This document shows positions 1 through 7,904 of a stretch of 10,153 bases of DNA, in pieces. Position 1 is the stretch's first letter; each line of letters opens with the position of its first letter. The stretch lies in the NCBI GenBank assembly GCA_003024985.2, contig PXIH01S0003352.1; one strand, 5' to 3'. Both the position numbers and the translations under genes were made by a program. The stretch is from Euperipatoides rowelli. Taxonomy: Eukaryota > Onychophora > Udeonychophora > Euonychophora > Peripatopsidae. The notes beneath the pieces were generated by a model, which made no database searches, was not told the DNA's origin, and was given only the letters and a program-made list of their open reading frames with translations.

Positions 1-952
1 TTAATTTTTTTTTTTTTTTTTAAATCATTTGGAAAGATTAAAAACAAATATATTTTAGTCCCTTTGAACATAAATGTTATTAATTTAAAGCATTTATAAG
101 GCTAACAATGATTGTTGAATTGAGAATTATAAAGTAAAAATGTCAGTATAATACCGTCCTTGGAGTGGAAAGGGTTAAATTGAAATAAAAAATGGAAATA
201 TAAAGATGGAAAGCTCTAAAACAGATTTATCATAATATGTTGGATTCTTGTCATTTTTTTTTCAAATACGAATAAGCAAAACAAAAAAAGAGTTGTATAT
301 ATTCTGTTAGGCTAATTAAAAATTTTATTATTAATAATAATATAATCAGTAATATTCATGATTTTATTAATAATAATAAATATTGATAATCAGAAAAATT
401 AAATAAATATTTTATTAATATTTATTAATAATGATTTGTATTTTAGTTAAAATACTGGAATTGTGGATGAAATTGAATCTGAAAAAGGGTGTCAATTTAG
501 CCATGTAAAATCATCTTGTAATTCTTCGCGCTGCAATGCTCATCATGTGTGACATCAAACTATATTGGTGTCTTTTTTACAGCAAAATGCTACAATGTGA
601 CGTACTTTGTGTGTCGCCAGCCTTACTGTTGAAAACTTGGAATAAAATTGGCGTTGCTTTTAACTTATTTTTATAAACTCGCCATAGTAAAATGCTTTTG
701 AATGTTTATTAATTGAGATATTTTGAAACTAACTTCTGTCACATTATTGGCAGTTTTCATAAATCTTAATAAAAAATTTGATTGGTTCTCATTATGTTTT
801 AAGTGCTGAGAAATTACTGTATTTCTCTTCAATCTTCATTACTTTTATCAGCAATAGCTTTATGGTTTGTTTCAAAATGTTTAACAGAAGTAGTTCTGCA
901 TACAATAATTTCGAAACACAAAATATAGTTACACTTATCTTTTTATTGTACT
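1..952. other. AT-rich intergenic DNA without recognisable gene
   Basis: No coding stretch on either strand shows a recognisable motif or a plausible length. The stretch opens with a run of 17 T (5-21). About 500-670 is less AT-rich than its surroundings and contains CG dinucleotides, but its translations are broken by stops and resemble nothing I know. It may be an old repeat copy. Confidence 0.6.
310..432. repeat. AT-only simple repeat cluster (TAA/ATT type)
   Basis: The stretch is built almost entirely from TTATTAATAATAA-like words, with two loosely similar halves (about 320-358 and 359-393) that both run from an ATTTTATT start to an ATAATCAG or similar end. It is a low-complexity region probably grown by slippage, with weak self-complementarity. 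Confidence 0.6.
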
Positions 953-966
953 AACAGGGCTGTAGT

Positions 967-1090
967 CAGGGGTATACTGCGGTACCCACTTCTTTATTAT
1001 AAGAAATGCAGTATATTTATTTCCTGAAGCTATAACGCTAAGCGTATACGCCAAAAATAGAGTATACCCATTTATAAATACCGGTATTTA
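967..1090. repeat. Short inverted-repeat cluster
   Basis: GGGGTATACT at 969-978 has its reverse complement AGTATACCC at 1061-1069. A perfect 16-bp palindrome, TAAATACCGGTATTTA, lies at 1075-1090, and CGCTAAGCG lies near 1037-1045. The block may be the end of an old DNA transposon, but no matching far end or target duplication was found. Confidence 0.4.
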
Positions 1091-1552
1091 AAAAAAATGT
1101 ATCTTACTTTATAGATTAAAAAAAAAAACATAAATAAAAACATTCATTATTAAAAACATGTCATTTATATGCTATATATTTATTAATTATGCAATTAATT
1201 ACAATTCAACTGGTTAGTCAGTGGATACGATTATTAGCTTATATTGTCTTATTTGCCCACTTTATAAATGCGCATATTTTTATAAAAGAGGAAAAAAATC
1301 TTATTAGTAAAATTACATTTTAAACAAATATAAATTGCCCAAAATTGATGTTTATTTACCGTTCAGCATTCTCACTGGCTTTTTAAACTGTTATTAATTA
1401 GATATGGACTCAGACACTATCAGAACACAAAACAAGATTTCAATATTGATTTTTTTTCAGCTTGTAAAAATGAGCCTTTCATTGAATATATCTGAAATTT
1501 GTTGCAACTATCAAATTCTTGATTGTCTTAAATAAAAAATTATCAAAATTAT
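1091..1552. other. AT-rich intergenic DNA, nothing recognised
   Basis: A-rich and T-rich runs dominate. Neither strand gives a translation with family motifs, and no RNA gene or tandem array is visible. Confidence 0.6.
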
Positions 1553-2163
1553 GGGTATAGTGCAGCTGCCCGAGTATTTTTGCAGAATTGTGCATTTTTT
1601 GACAAAGTGTGTGAAATGTTTACCATAGCTAGTATATAACATAATGTTTATATTTAGATGTGGTGGGAAATTTTATTTGACCTCTATGGTTAGCTCGAGG
1701 TCGTTGTTGAATGGCCACTTTGACAAAAATTAGACAATATTTGGTCAAAAAAATGCTCTAATTTGATGGTGCATCATTCTGTTAAGGTCTATGACTTCAC
1801 ATACTACCCAGAATTTATTTTTGAACACATCCCCATCGAAAAATTAAAAAAAAAAAAATGGCCACCATTTTGGGCGCCATCTTGAATTTTTCAAAATTAT
1901 CCAAATTGTATTAGAAATCATCCAAAAGCATTCTGGGTACTAGGATACGATGATTTCTGAAGTTTCCCTTCGGCAAATTCAGAAATGATGTCAAAATAAG
2001 TTAATATGCTAATTAGGGGGTCCCCAAGACCCAAAACGTCTGGAATCTGACTTCCCTCCACATCAAATTTTAAATAATGGTTCATACTACCTATGGTAGA
2101 AATTTCATACTTTTATCATAAAGTGCACAATTGTTCTGGTTTAACAGCTGTACTAGTATGTCC
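1553..2163. mobile_element. Foldback/MITE-like element with long imperfect inverted repeat
   Basis: The two halves are imperfect reverse complements of each other over most of the length. The outer arms pair TAGTGCAGCTG (1558-1568) with CAGCTGTACTA (2145-2155). Next, ATTGTGCA near 1588 pairs with its complement near 2122-2130, then TACCATAGCTAGTAT (1621-1635) with ATACTACCTATGGTA (2084-2098, 14 of 15). GATGTGGTGGGAA near 1657 pairs with TTCCCTCCACATC (2052-2064), and TACTACCCAGAAT (1802-1814) with ATTCTGGGTACTA (1930-1942). The fold centre is near 1868, between ATGGCCACC and GGCGCCAT. No transposase frame lies inside. The shape is that of a non-autonomous foldback or MITE element. The superfamily is not assignable, the ends are approximate, and I could not confirm a target duplication. 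Confidence 0.65.
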
Positions 2164-2423
2164 CCTTTTAATATTGCGACTATAGTCTTGTGTACAAACC
2201 CATAGTCTGGAATCCAATTTGATAAAATGCTTCAAACATCTTGTAATTTCAGTTTTTCGGCAAATGTATTTCAAATATGAAGAGCTGGTAGAATGTACTT
2301 TGTTTATAAAAGTTAAATATATCATTATCAGCAAATGTGTATGAATTAAATTACAATGACTGTATAGTGAGAAAATGCACAAAGATACTGCTTGGGAAAT
2401 AAAATTATTAGTTGTAATAAAAT

Positions 2424-2470
2424 GCTGATGATGATAACAATAATAATAATAAAAATAATAATGATGAGAA
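2424..2470. repeat. (TGA/TAA)n trinucleotide microsatellite
   Basis: GATGATGATAACAATAATAA is followed by further AAT units and a closing ATGATGAG. It is an interrupted trinucleotide repeat typical of animal intergenic DNA. Confidence 0.75.
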
Positions 2471-2970
2471 TAAAAATTAAAACGCTGGAATTTTTATATT
2501 TTCAATAACATCGGCATAATTCTTCTTACTAAGACTATCAACTTTTTCTTATAAGAACAATCATCATTTCGTTTATTTTTTTTTTTTTTTTTGTATTCTC
2601 ATAAAATATTTATGATTGTAAATAGAACTTTTTTTTTAGTATTTTATGGAGGAATTAATTATTAATATTAAGTAAAAAAAACTATTTGGACCAAAAAGAA
2701 ATGTTGATTTTCTCTTTTCATTTACTAATAATTTCTATGATTATTGATTTTACATTTCTTTTAATTAATTTTTGTTTACACGTCTAAAGTCATTAATATA
2801 GCTTGTTTTTACATTCATTTTTTCCTTTCATTGAGCTTTGTCTTCTAATATTTTTCTGTAGATTCTAGAGAATCTATTCTAATTCTAAATGTTGTTTTTT
2901 TAATAGTTTGTTTGAATTTCGTGATTCCAACTAAATAATGTAATAAAAAATATGTAAGAGAGACTGGTTT

Positions 2971-3022
2971 TATGTGTGTGTGTATATATATGTGCGTTTG
3001 TGTGTCTGTGTGTGTGTGTGTC
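2971..3022. repeat. (GT)n microsatellite with an internal (TA)n block
   Basis: Two GT runs flank TATATATATG and a short GCGTTTG interruption. The second run ends in eight or so uninterrupted GT units before CATAACC. It is an interrupted dinucleotide repeat. Confidence 0.85.
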
Positions 3023-3742
3023 ATAACCTAAAAAAATATTTAAAACAATAAAAAACATGAAAAGTAAAAAAAAAAATTTTTTTTAATACTAAAACTCATT
3101 CAAACTAAAAAACTGATTATGTGGGTCATAAAAAGGAACAATACTTAGCGACATTTTGAAAATATAAATTATCAAAACGTCACCAATCTTCCACACCTAG
3201 AAAAGATGATAGCAAGTAACAGGGTTTTGATATAAGCAAATCATCACTTAAAATTATATATACAGTATATAAACGAACACACCTGTAATGATGAACATTT
3301 CGAAAATCGGGACATTTAATTTATAAAGTGTTCTATTTTATTTTAAAAAATAAAAAAGACTTGAAGTGACAGATTTTAAATGCACTTTCCATTTTATATT
3401 ATAATCTTTGTTTGAATGGGCTCATATTAAATTAACATTCTGTACCCTTATTAATATATTGATTTATTTGCAGCTTTTTTCAAAAACTGGGAATAAAATA
3501 CCTATACACTTTTTTCATTAACATTGCTGAATTAGATGTTTTGAATGTTTGTATGTTGTCTGAAGTTAAGATGCTGTGAGTGCTGTGGTGAATGAAATAG
3601 TCACTAAAAAGTTACTCCTAATGGCTATTGAGTAAACAATATGAGCCGATATTTGTGTAAATGGTCCCATTATTTAAATGTGTTAAATATTGATGGTGAC
3701 TCATGCCACCACATCCACAATGCATTAAAGAATTGTGTAAAC

Positions 3743-4045
3743 TAGGGTTCTTCAACCTTTTTTGTTTACCACACACTTTTACATATTTTGAACTGATTTC
3801 AATATGCCACCACCCACCTTGACTTCATGTCGGATTTGATGAGTTTTTTCTTTTTTTACTGTTTTATTGACTTCTTGCCAGAGTTGATAACATTTTTTTT
3901 TGTTGACTGAACGTTTTGTTGACTTATTGTCAGAATTGATGAGCTTTTTTTTTGGGGGGGGGGAGGAGTTAGTAAATTCATTACCGCCTACCTAAAACTG
4001 TAAAACACCCACAATGGGCGTTCTGGACCAGGTTGAAGAACCCTG
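3743..4045. mobile_element. hAT-type MITE inserted in the transposase pseudogene
   Basis: Inverted ends read TAGGGTTCTTCAACC (3743-3757) and GGTTGAAGAACCCTG (4031-4045), with 14 of 15 positions complementary. The (C/T)AGGGTTC... end is typical of hAT elements. The interior has no coding capacity and carries a tandem repeat and a T9G10 tract. It interrupts the hAT reading between the HHIHNALKNC block and the FKWFMDMREIL block, so it must have arrived after the older element. The expected 8-bp target duplication is not clean: GTGTAAAC is on the left and GTTAACCA on the right, which share only part. It may be decayed or I may have the end off by a base. Confidence 0.75.
3819..3953. repeat. Three tandem copies of a ~50-bp unit inside the MITE
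   Basis: Units begin TTGACTTCATG (3819), TTGACTTCTTG (3867) and TTGACTTATTG (3919), each followed by a GAxTTGATRA core and a T-rich tail. Spacing is 48 and 52 bp. The last T tail (T9, 3945-3953) runs directly into ten G (3954-3963). Confidence 0.7.
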
Positions 4046-5509
4046 GTTAACCATTTAATTTTTGGGTGGAAGGATTAGCAATAGATTTGTTTACAGATTT
4101 TAAATGGTTCATGGACATGAGAGAAATTTTAGCAAAAATTTGTACATTCGGAGTAAAATTTACTATCCTTCAGAGATTTATTTCCCATCGGTGACTCTTT
4201 CTTAGCTGTAACTTCCAACAACTTGTGTCTTTTGGTTGCTTCACAGTTTTTTATTACTCATTCCTTAAAAAAAAAGTATATATTGTATCAGTGATTGCTT
4301 TTTTCAATCTATTGCCAATGTTCGGTGTGCAACATTGCAAAACATAAAATTATTGAAATGCAAACCATGCGAATGAAAAAAAAAATGACTGATGACGGAA
4401 AGAAGAGGAAGGGACAGGATTGTGCACAATTTGTTTTTTTAAAAGAAATTTTTTGTTGATAATGAATTTTTACATTGCTATTTTACCTATATTAAAAAAA
4501 TATGTTTGGTTTATTTGAATCTAAAGAGCCAATGATTCACAAAATACATGAACAAGTACAACTTTTTATGAATATTGAAGGTACTTGCAATATTTTAGAA
4601 GAAAGATGTAATATTCATTGCTGTTCCATGCCAATGTAGCTAGAAAATATGGAGTTTATTACAAATTTTTAGATACTGCACAAATTGCCTACATTGCATG
4701 TGGAAAATATTTAGAAAAAAGAAAACTTTGTCTAAACAATGAACTGCTAATATGTGTTTCGGCAATTGACCCAATCTGCTAAGGTCAAGCCTAACATTAA
4801 AGAGACTAAAGAAGCTCCAGAATTGGTTTAAAATGTTTTAACTGTAAAGGAAACTTGAAAATTCATCACTATCAAGTTGATCCTGAACTACCTTTGAGCA
4901 CTCTTTGACATCAATGGAAAATCCATTCGAAACAATATTTGGTGGGTATCTGCTCAATTAAGTAAATATCCGTTTCTGTCAAAAATGATGAAAGCTTTAC
5001 TCAGTTGTTTTCATGGACCACAAGTGGAAAGTAGTTTTAGTACAATGGGATGTATTATAGATAAGATATCGAATATTTTCATCTCTCAAACATTTTGCAT
5101 GACTCTGTGAATTCACAGAAATGCAAAAATTTAATGAATGCTTACAGGGAATATAAAAATGGACAAACCGAAAAAAATACTTTGAAAAATAAATCGCAAA
5201 TAAATGTATCGCTTTCAAAAAAGCACACTAAGAGAAATGCAATAGAAGTGATACACTCAAGTGCAAAAAAAAACTAGATTAGCACACAAGCAAAAAATTC
5301 TGTTCTTGAAATACGTGAAGCTACAAATACAAAGATATACGAAGGACATAATGAAAAAATACCAAATTTGAAGTTGCAAAATATCTCTGATGAAATTTCT
5401 ACTTGTAATAGGCCTACTAAAAGAAAGTGAAAAAAAAGTTGTTTTGAAAAAACAGGTTAAGAGTTTAGAGCAGAAAAGCATTAGCTTTTATTTTAATAAA
5501 AACACATAG

Positions 5510-6530
5510 CTAAATTTAATTAATTGGCATTTGTATCTTGTAATTATTGAATCACTGTCAATACTCATGAAACTTAAATGTTATTTATAATATTATATTT
5601 ATACTATTTTCTTATTTTTAAGATTAGTAGAGCTCTTGTAAGGCTTTTAGAATCATCAAAATACATTAGCGGCCCCCAAACCCCCAGATGACATTTCCGA
5701 AAAATTCTACATTGAATATATTTTTTTAGCATTAAAAAAAATCAGTCTTTTGGGAGGAGGACTACTCAACTGTGATGCAACTCAACTGCGTAAATTACAA
5801 TCTCATTACTCTATTATATAAATGTAAATTAATAAGGAAATAAATCCCTAATCTTTCCAAGTTTTCCAAATATGCTGTTTGAAAGACACACAAGAGTTGT
5901 AGCTAACTTTGTTAACACAAAGTGCTACTATGGAACCCGTTCTTATACACAACAGCTCTGTACCAATTTGGAATAAGCTAACAGCTTAACTGAAGTATAA
6001 AAAATGTATCTAACACTAAATAACTTACCAAGTTACATCTGGAATGCAGATAAAAGTATGAATATAAATAAAATAATTAAAAAAATTATTACTAAAATAA
6101 ATACGATGAGCACTTGTAGAAGACCGAGTTCAATTTAAGTAGAACTCTATATCCAGGCCCTAAGAGTGGAAACCTATTTCAGCCTAATGTACACGTGTGA
6201 CTAAATGGAAAGGGAATAGTAGAGCCAAAATTCTGAAACAATAATTATTGTTAGGTGTAGTTCCAATGTTTATAAAGGTGTTTATATAAAAATAAAAATA
6301 AATATTGTTTCGTAAAGAAAATAAATTAGACTTCAGCACTCAGTGGATTAAGTTTAAATTCATGACATATCATATAATGTTTGTTAAAAAACAACTTAAA
6401 GATGTATTTATAATAATAAATCAATTGTTCAAAAAAAAAAAAAAGGTTTACAGGTTGGTTTAGTTTATTTTAACCGTCATACATGATGTATATTTCTTTT
6501 ACATAATAAAAAAAAATGTTTCTTAAGTGG
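5510..6530. other. AT-rich intergenic DNA, possible 3' flank of the hAT element
   Basis: No gene is supported. GCGGCCCCCAAACCCCCAG near 5670-5688 is an unusual C-rich patch and could be close to the 3' end of the old hAT element, but no matching left end was found. An A14 tract lies at 6431-6444. About 6105-6215 is less AT-rich but unassigned. Confidence 0.5.
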
Positions 6531-6604
6531 TTGAATTGCATTTTTCTAACAAATAAATAAATAAATAAACAAGCCCTCCTAGCGTATTCTTCTTCTTGAG
6601 TTAT

Positions 6605-6937
6605 TCAGTCCAAGGACTGGTTTGCCCCTCCAATGAGCCGTCTCCATTCCATTCTCATCTGTGCCACACGCTTCACCTCTACATAACTCCCAAGACCTGT
6701 CTCTCTAAGAAGCACATCACCAAATGTCATCCTCAGTCTACCTCTAGGTCTTCTGCCCTGAATCTTCCTTTCAAGATCATCCAACACCACTCCGCCATGT
6801 CTCATAATGTGTCCAATCCATCCTAATCTTCTCTTTCTAATACTCCTCAACAACTGTCGTTCTTCTTCTATCTGACAAAGAACCCTTTCATTACTGATTT
6901 TCTCTGTCCAACTTATCCTCTCCATCTTCCTCCAACA
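6605..6937 (-). pseudogene. C-terminal fragment of a non-LTR retrotransposon reverse transcriptase
   Basis: Reading from CWRKMERISWTEKI (6937 downward) to a TGA at 6607-6605, about 110 residues run without a stop. Recognisable blocks are MERISWTEKISNERVL, then RKRRLGWIGHIMRH, then GRRPRGRLRMTFGD. This order (ISWTxxIxNExVL, RRxxWIGHxxRH, GxRxRGRxR) is the C-terminal region seen after the polymerase domain in LINE endonuclease-reverse transcriptase proteins common in animal genomes. The catalytic YxDD region and the endonuclease are absent, so it cannot work on its own. Its base composition is far less AT-rich than the surroundings and the frame is clean, which suggests a young copy. The 6925 ATG need not be a real start, since similarity continues upstream of it. 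Confidence 0.85.
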
Positions 6938-6942
6938 CCCAA

Positions 6943-6992
6943 CATATTAATAAAAATAAATTATATTATAATTTATTTTTATTATTAATATT
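6943..6992. repeat. AT-only near-perfect palindrome
   Basis: ATATTAATAAAAATAAAT on the left is mirrored by its reverse complement on the right around a centre near 6965, with one extra ATT in the right half. It lies between the reverse transcriptase fragment and the right inverted arm of the element at 6538-7038, and could form a cruciform or hairpin. Confidence 0.75.
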
Positions 6993-7010
6993 ACGCTAGA
7001 CAGAGGCTTG

Positions 7011-7026
7011 TTTATTTATTTATTTG
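7011..7026 (-). promoter_or_regulatory. Candidate polyadenylation signals for the minus-strand gene
   Basis: On the minus strand three overlapping AATAAA hexamers occur here. The first lies 69 nt after the stop codon at 7094-7096, and no earlier AATAAA lies between. A GT-containing stretch (CCTCTGTCTAG) follows. The hexamers lie in the right inverted arm of the element at 6538-7038, so a transposon arm may supply the 3' end of the transcript. AATAAA is common in AT-rich DNA, so this is only suggestive. Confidence 0.45.
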
Positions 7027-7093
7027 TTAGAAAAATGCTCTTTGAATTTAATAATTAAAAAAAATATTTAAAAAATGTACATTGTTGGTGCAA

Positions 7094-7242
7094 TTAGATT
7101 TTCATCTGGGTAAAAGCATCTGAAGGACCATCTTTAGCAGGAGGAGAGGAGGTATTACCGGAGAGTGATGTTTGGAGGCCGCCATCTAACTCGTTGTTAA
7201 AGGGTTGGTTATAGAAGTCGGAAGATTTAAGTTTCTGGTTTT
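7094..7242 (-). CDS. Putative last exon of an unidentified host gene
   Basis: On the minus strand an open stretch of about 49 codons ends at TAA 7096-7094. It reads NQKLKSSDFYNQPFNNELD, then GGLQTSLSGNTSSPPAKD, then GPSDAFTQMKI. The composition is that of a real, flexible, Ser/Pro/Asn-rich protein tail, not the Phe/Ile/Lys/Asn-rich random translations around it, and the DNA is less AT-rich. It is preceded by a good acceptor: a pyrimidine tract TTTTTTTATCCCATTC followed by AAG ending at 7243. The exon would start with two bases of a split codon, which fits the phase of the donor at 7797. I do not recognise the protein. It has no domain, membrane segment or signal. It could also be a pseudogene piece. 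Confidence 0.55.
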
Positions 7243-7284
7243 CTTGAATGGGATAAAAAAATTATTGAATCTGACAGGTTAGTA
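7243..7284 (-). promoter_or_regulatory. Putative 3' splice site with branch point
   Basis: On the minus strand TACTAAC (7284-7278) has its candidate branch adenine at 7279, 36 nt from the AG that ends the intron at 7243. Between them lies a T/C-rich tract. A nearer CAG at 7271 is only about 8 nt from the branch adenine, probably too close for use. The branch motif is the first unit of the minisatellite. Confidence 0.5.
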
Positions 7285-7766
7285 AAGAGTATGGGAAGAG
7301 GTTAGTTGAGGGTGTGGGAAGAGTTTAGTAAAGGGTGTTGGAATAGGTTGGTAAAGTGTGTGGGAAGAGGTTAGTTAAGGTTGTGGGAAGAGGTTAGTAA
7401 AGGATATGGGAAGAGGTTAGTTAAGGGTGTGGGAAGAGTTTAGTAAAGGGTGTGGTAAGAGGTTAGTAAAAGGTGTGGGAGAAGGTTAGTAAAGGATTTG
7501 AGAAAAGGTTAGTAAAGGGTGTGGGAATAGGTTAGTAAAGGGTATGGGAAGAGGTTAGTAAAGGGTTTGGGAAGAGGTTAGTAAAGGGTGTGGGGAAGAG
7601 GTTAGTAAAGGGTGTGGGAATAGGTTAGTAAAGGGTATGGGAAGAGGTTAGTAAAGGGTATGGGAAGAGGTTAGTAAAGGGTGTGGGGAAGAGGTTAGTA
7701 AAGGGTGTGGTAAGAGGTTAGTAAAAGGTGTGGGAGAAGGTTAGTAAAGGGTGTGGGTAGAGGTTA
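7277..7766. repeat. 23-bp minisatellite, about 21 copies, within a putative intron
   Basis: Twenty-one units of 23 bp (two are 24 bp) plus a partial one start at 7277 and end with GGTTA at 7762-7766. The plus-strand unit begins GGTTAGTAAAGGG and continues TGTGGGAAGA. The whole array has no C on the plus strand. Four units at 7519-7611 recur almost exactly at 7612-7704 (93-bp period, one base different), showing expansion by multi-unit duplication. Units near 7277-7450 are more diverged than the central ones. On the minus strand most units contain TACTAAC. The plus strand has G runs (GG, GGG, GGG, GG) that could form quadruplexes, and GGTTAG recalls telomere repeats without being one. Confidence 0.95.
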
Positions 7767-7797
7767 AAAGATGGCTCTTCTTTCTGCTGTTTTTTAC

Positions 7798-7904
7798 TAG
7801 AATGACTATGGGATTGCCCTGAAGATGACATTTTCCATTTTCTTATACAACTTGGTGTTGAAATAGAATATGGATTATCTGCTTGCAGATTACTCACATT
7901 TCTT
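7798..7904 (-). CDS. Putative penultimate exon of the same unidentified gene
   Basis: On the minus strand the stretch reads RNVSNLQADNPYSISTPSC, then IRKWKMSSSGQSHSHS, with a composition like a genuine polar protein region. A TAA in this frame at 7924-7922 bounds it upstream, so an acceptor must lie in between. The AG at 7906-7905 is used here, but the upstream tract is A-rich and other AGs (7902, about 7888) are possible. The donor is A|GTAAAA with intron start at 7797, leaving one codon base that combines with the two leading bases of the next exon to give Lys. If read on without splicing, the frame continues KKQQKEEPSFNLY and soon hits TAA within the minisatellite. The array has no GT on this strand, so no later donor exists. 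The protein is not identified. Confidence 0.45.

Larger units (their letters stand above)
2164..3490. other. AT-rich intergenic DNA with microsatellites
   Basis: No gene is supported. The stretch holds a 10-bp palindrome GACTATAGTC (near 2176-2187), a T17 tract (2576-2592), a TAA/GAT microsatellite and a GT/TA microsatellite (listed separately), and an A/T homopolymer pair near 3066-3085. A missing N-terminal part of the hAT gene that follows could lie in the last few hundred bases, but no BED zinc finger or other motif can be read there. Confidence 0.55.
3635..5509 (+). pseudogene. hAT-superfamily transposase pseudogene, split by a MITE
   Basis: This is the remnant of a cut-and-paste DNA transposase with an RNase-H-like core and the C-terminal hAT dimerisation region. 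Readable blocks in order are NIDGDSCHHIHNALKNC (about 3690-3740) and, after the inserted MITE, FKWFMDMREILAKIC and QRFISHR (4099-4191). After an in-frame TGA (4192) come FTVFYYSFL (about 4243-4269), MTDDGKKRKGQDCAQFVFLK (about 4386-4445), FESKEPMIHKIHEQ (about 4516-4560) and NNELLICVSAIDP (about 4737-4775). The most diagnostic block, SKYPFLSKMMKALLSCFHG followed by PQVESSFSTMG (about 4960-5050), matches the dimerisation domain. A Lys/Asn-rich tail follows and ends at TAG 5507-5509. At least six stops or frame changes break the frame, so no functional protein is expected. The N-terminal BED-finger part is not recognisable. The family call is strong; the exact 5' end is uncertain. Confidence 0.88.
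6538..7038. mobile_element. Inverted-repeat element enclosing a reverse transcriptase fragment
   Basis: The left arm (6538-6586) and right arm (6992-7038) are reverse complements apart from one AAAT unit and a short indel. Both contain GCATTTTTCTAAC, then three or four AAAT units, AAACAAGCC, and TAGCGTA at the inner edge. TTGAATT occurs just outside the left arm (6531-6537) and three bases outside the right arm (7042-7048), a candidate 7-bp target duplication. The interior is a reverse transcriptase C-terminal fragment plus an AT palindrome. No transposase is present, so this would be a non-autonomous element that captured LINE sequence. An alternative is two unrelated copies of the arm repeat in opposite orientation. 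Confidence 0.6.

Noticed and set aside
2116-2382. 88-codon minus-strand open stretch
   Set aside because: The composition is typical of AT-rich random translation, there is no recognisable domain, and its C-terminal part runs into the foldback element at 1553-2163.
4997-5481. Minus-strand open stretches of 73 and 74 codons
   Set aside because: They are antisense to the hAT transposase remnant, whose family motifs are readable on the plus strand.
6115-6175. Possible tRNA-derived SINE (weak B-box-like GAGTTCAA)
   Set aside because: There is no A-box at suitable spacing, no cloverleaf, and no adjacent tail with target duplication.
6596-6826. 76-codon plus-strand open stretch
   Set aside because: It is antisense to the reverse transcriptase fragment, which has clear family motifs on the minus strand.
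7277-7766. Telomere or interstitial telomeric repeat
   Set aside because: GGTTAG is present in most units but the 23-bp period and the remaining sequence do not match TTAGGG-type arrays.
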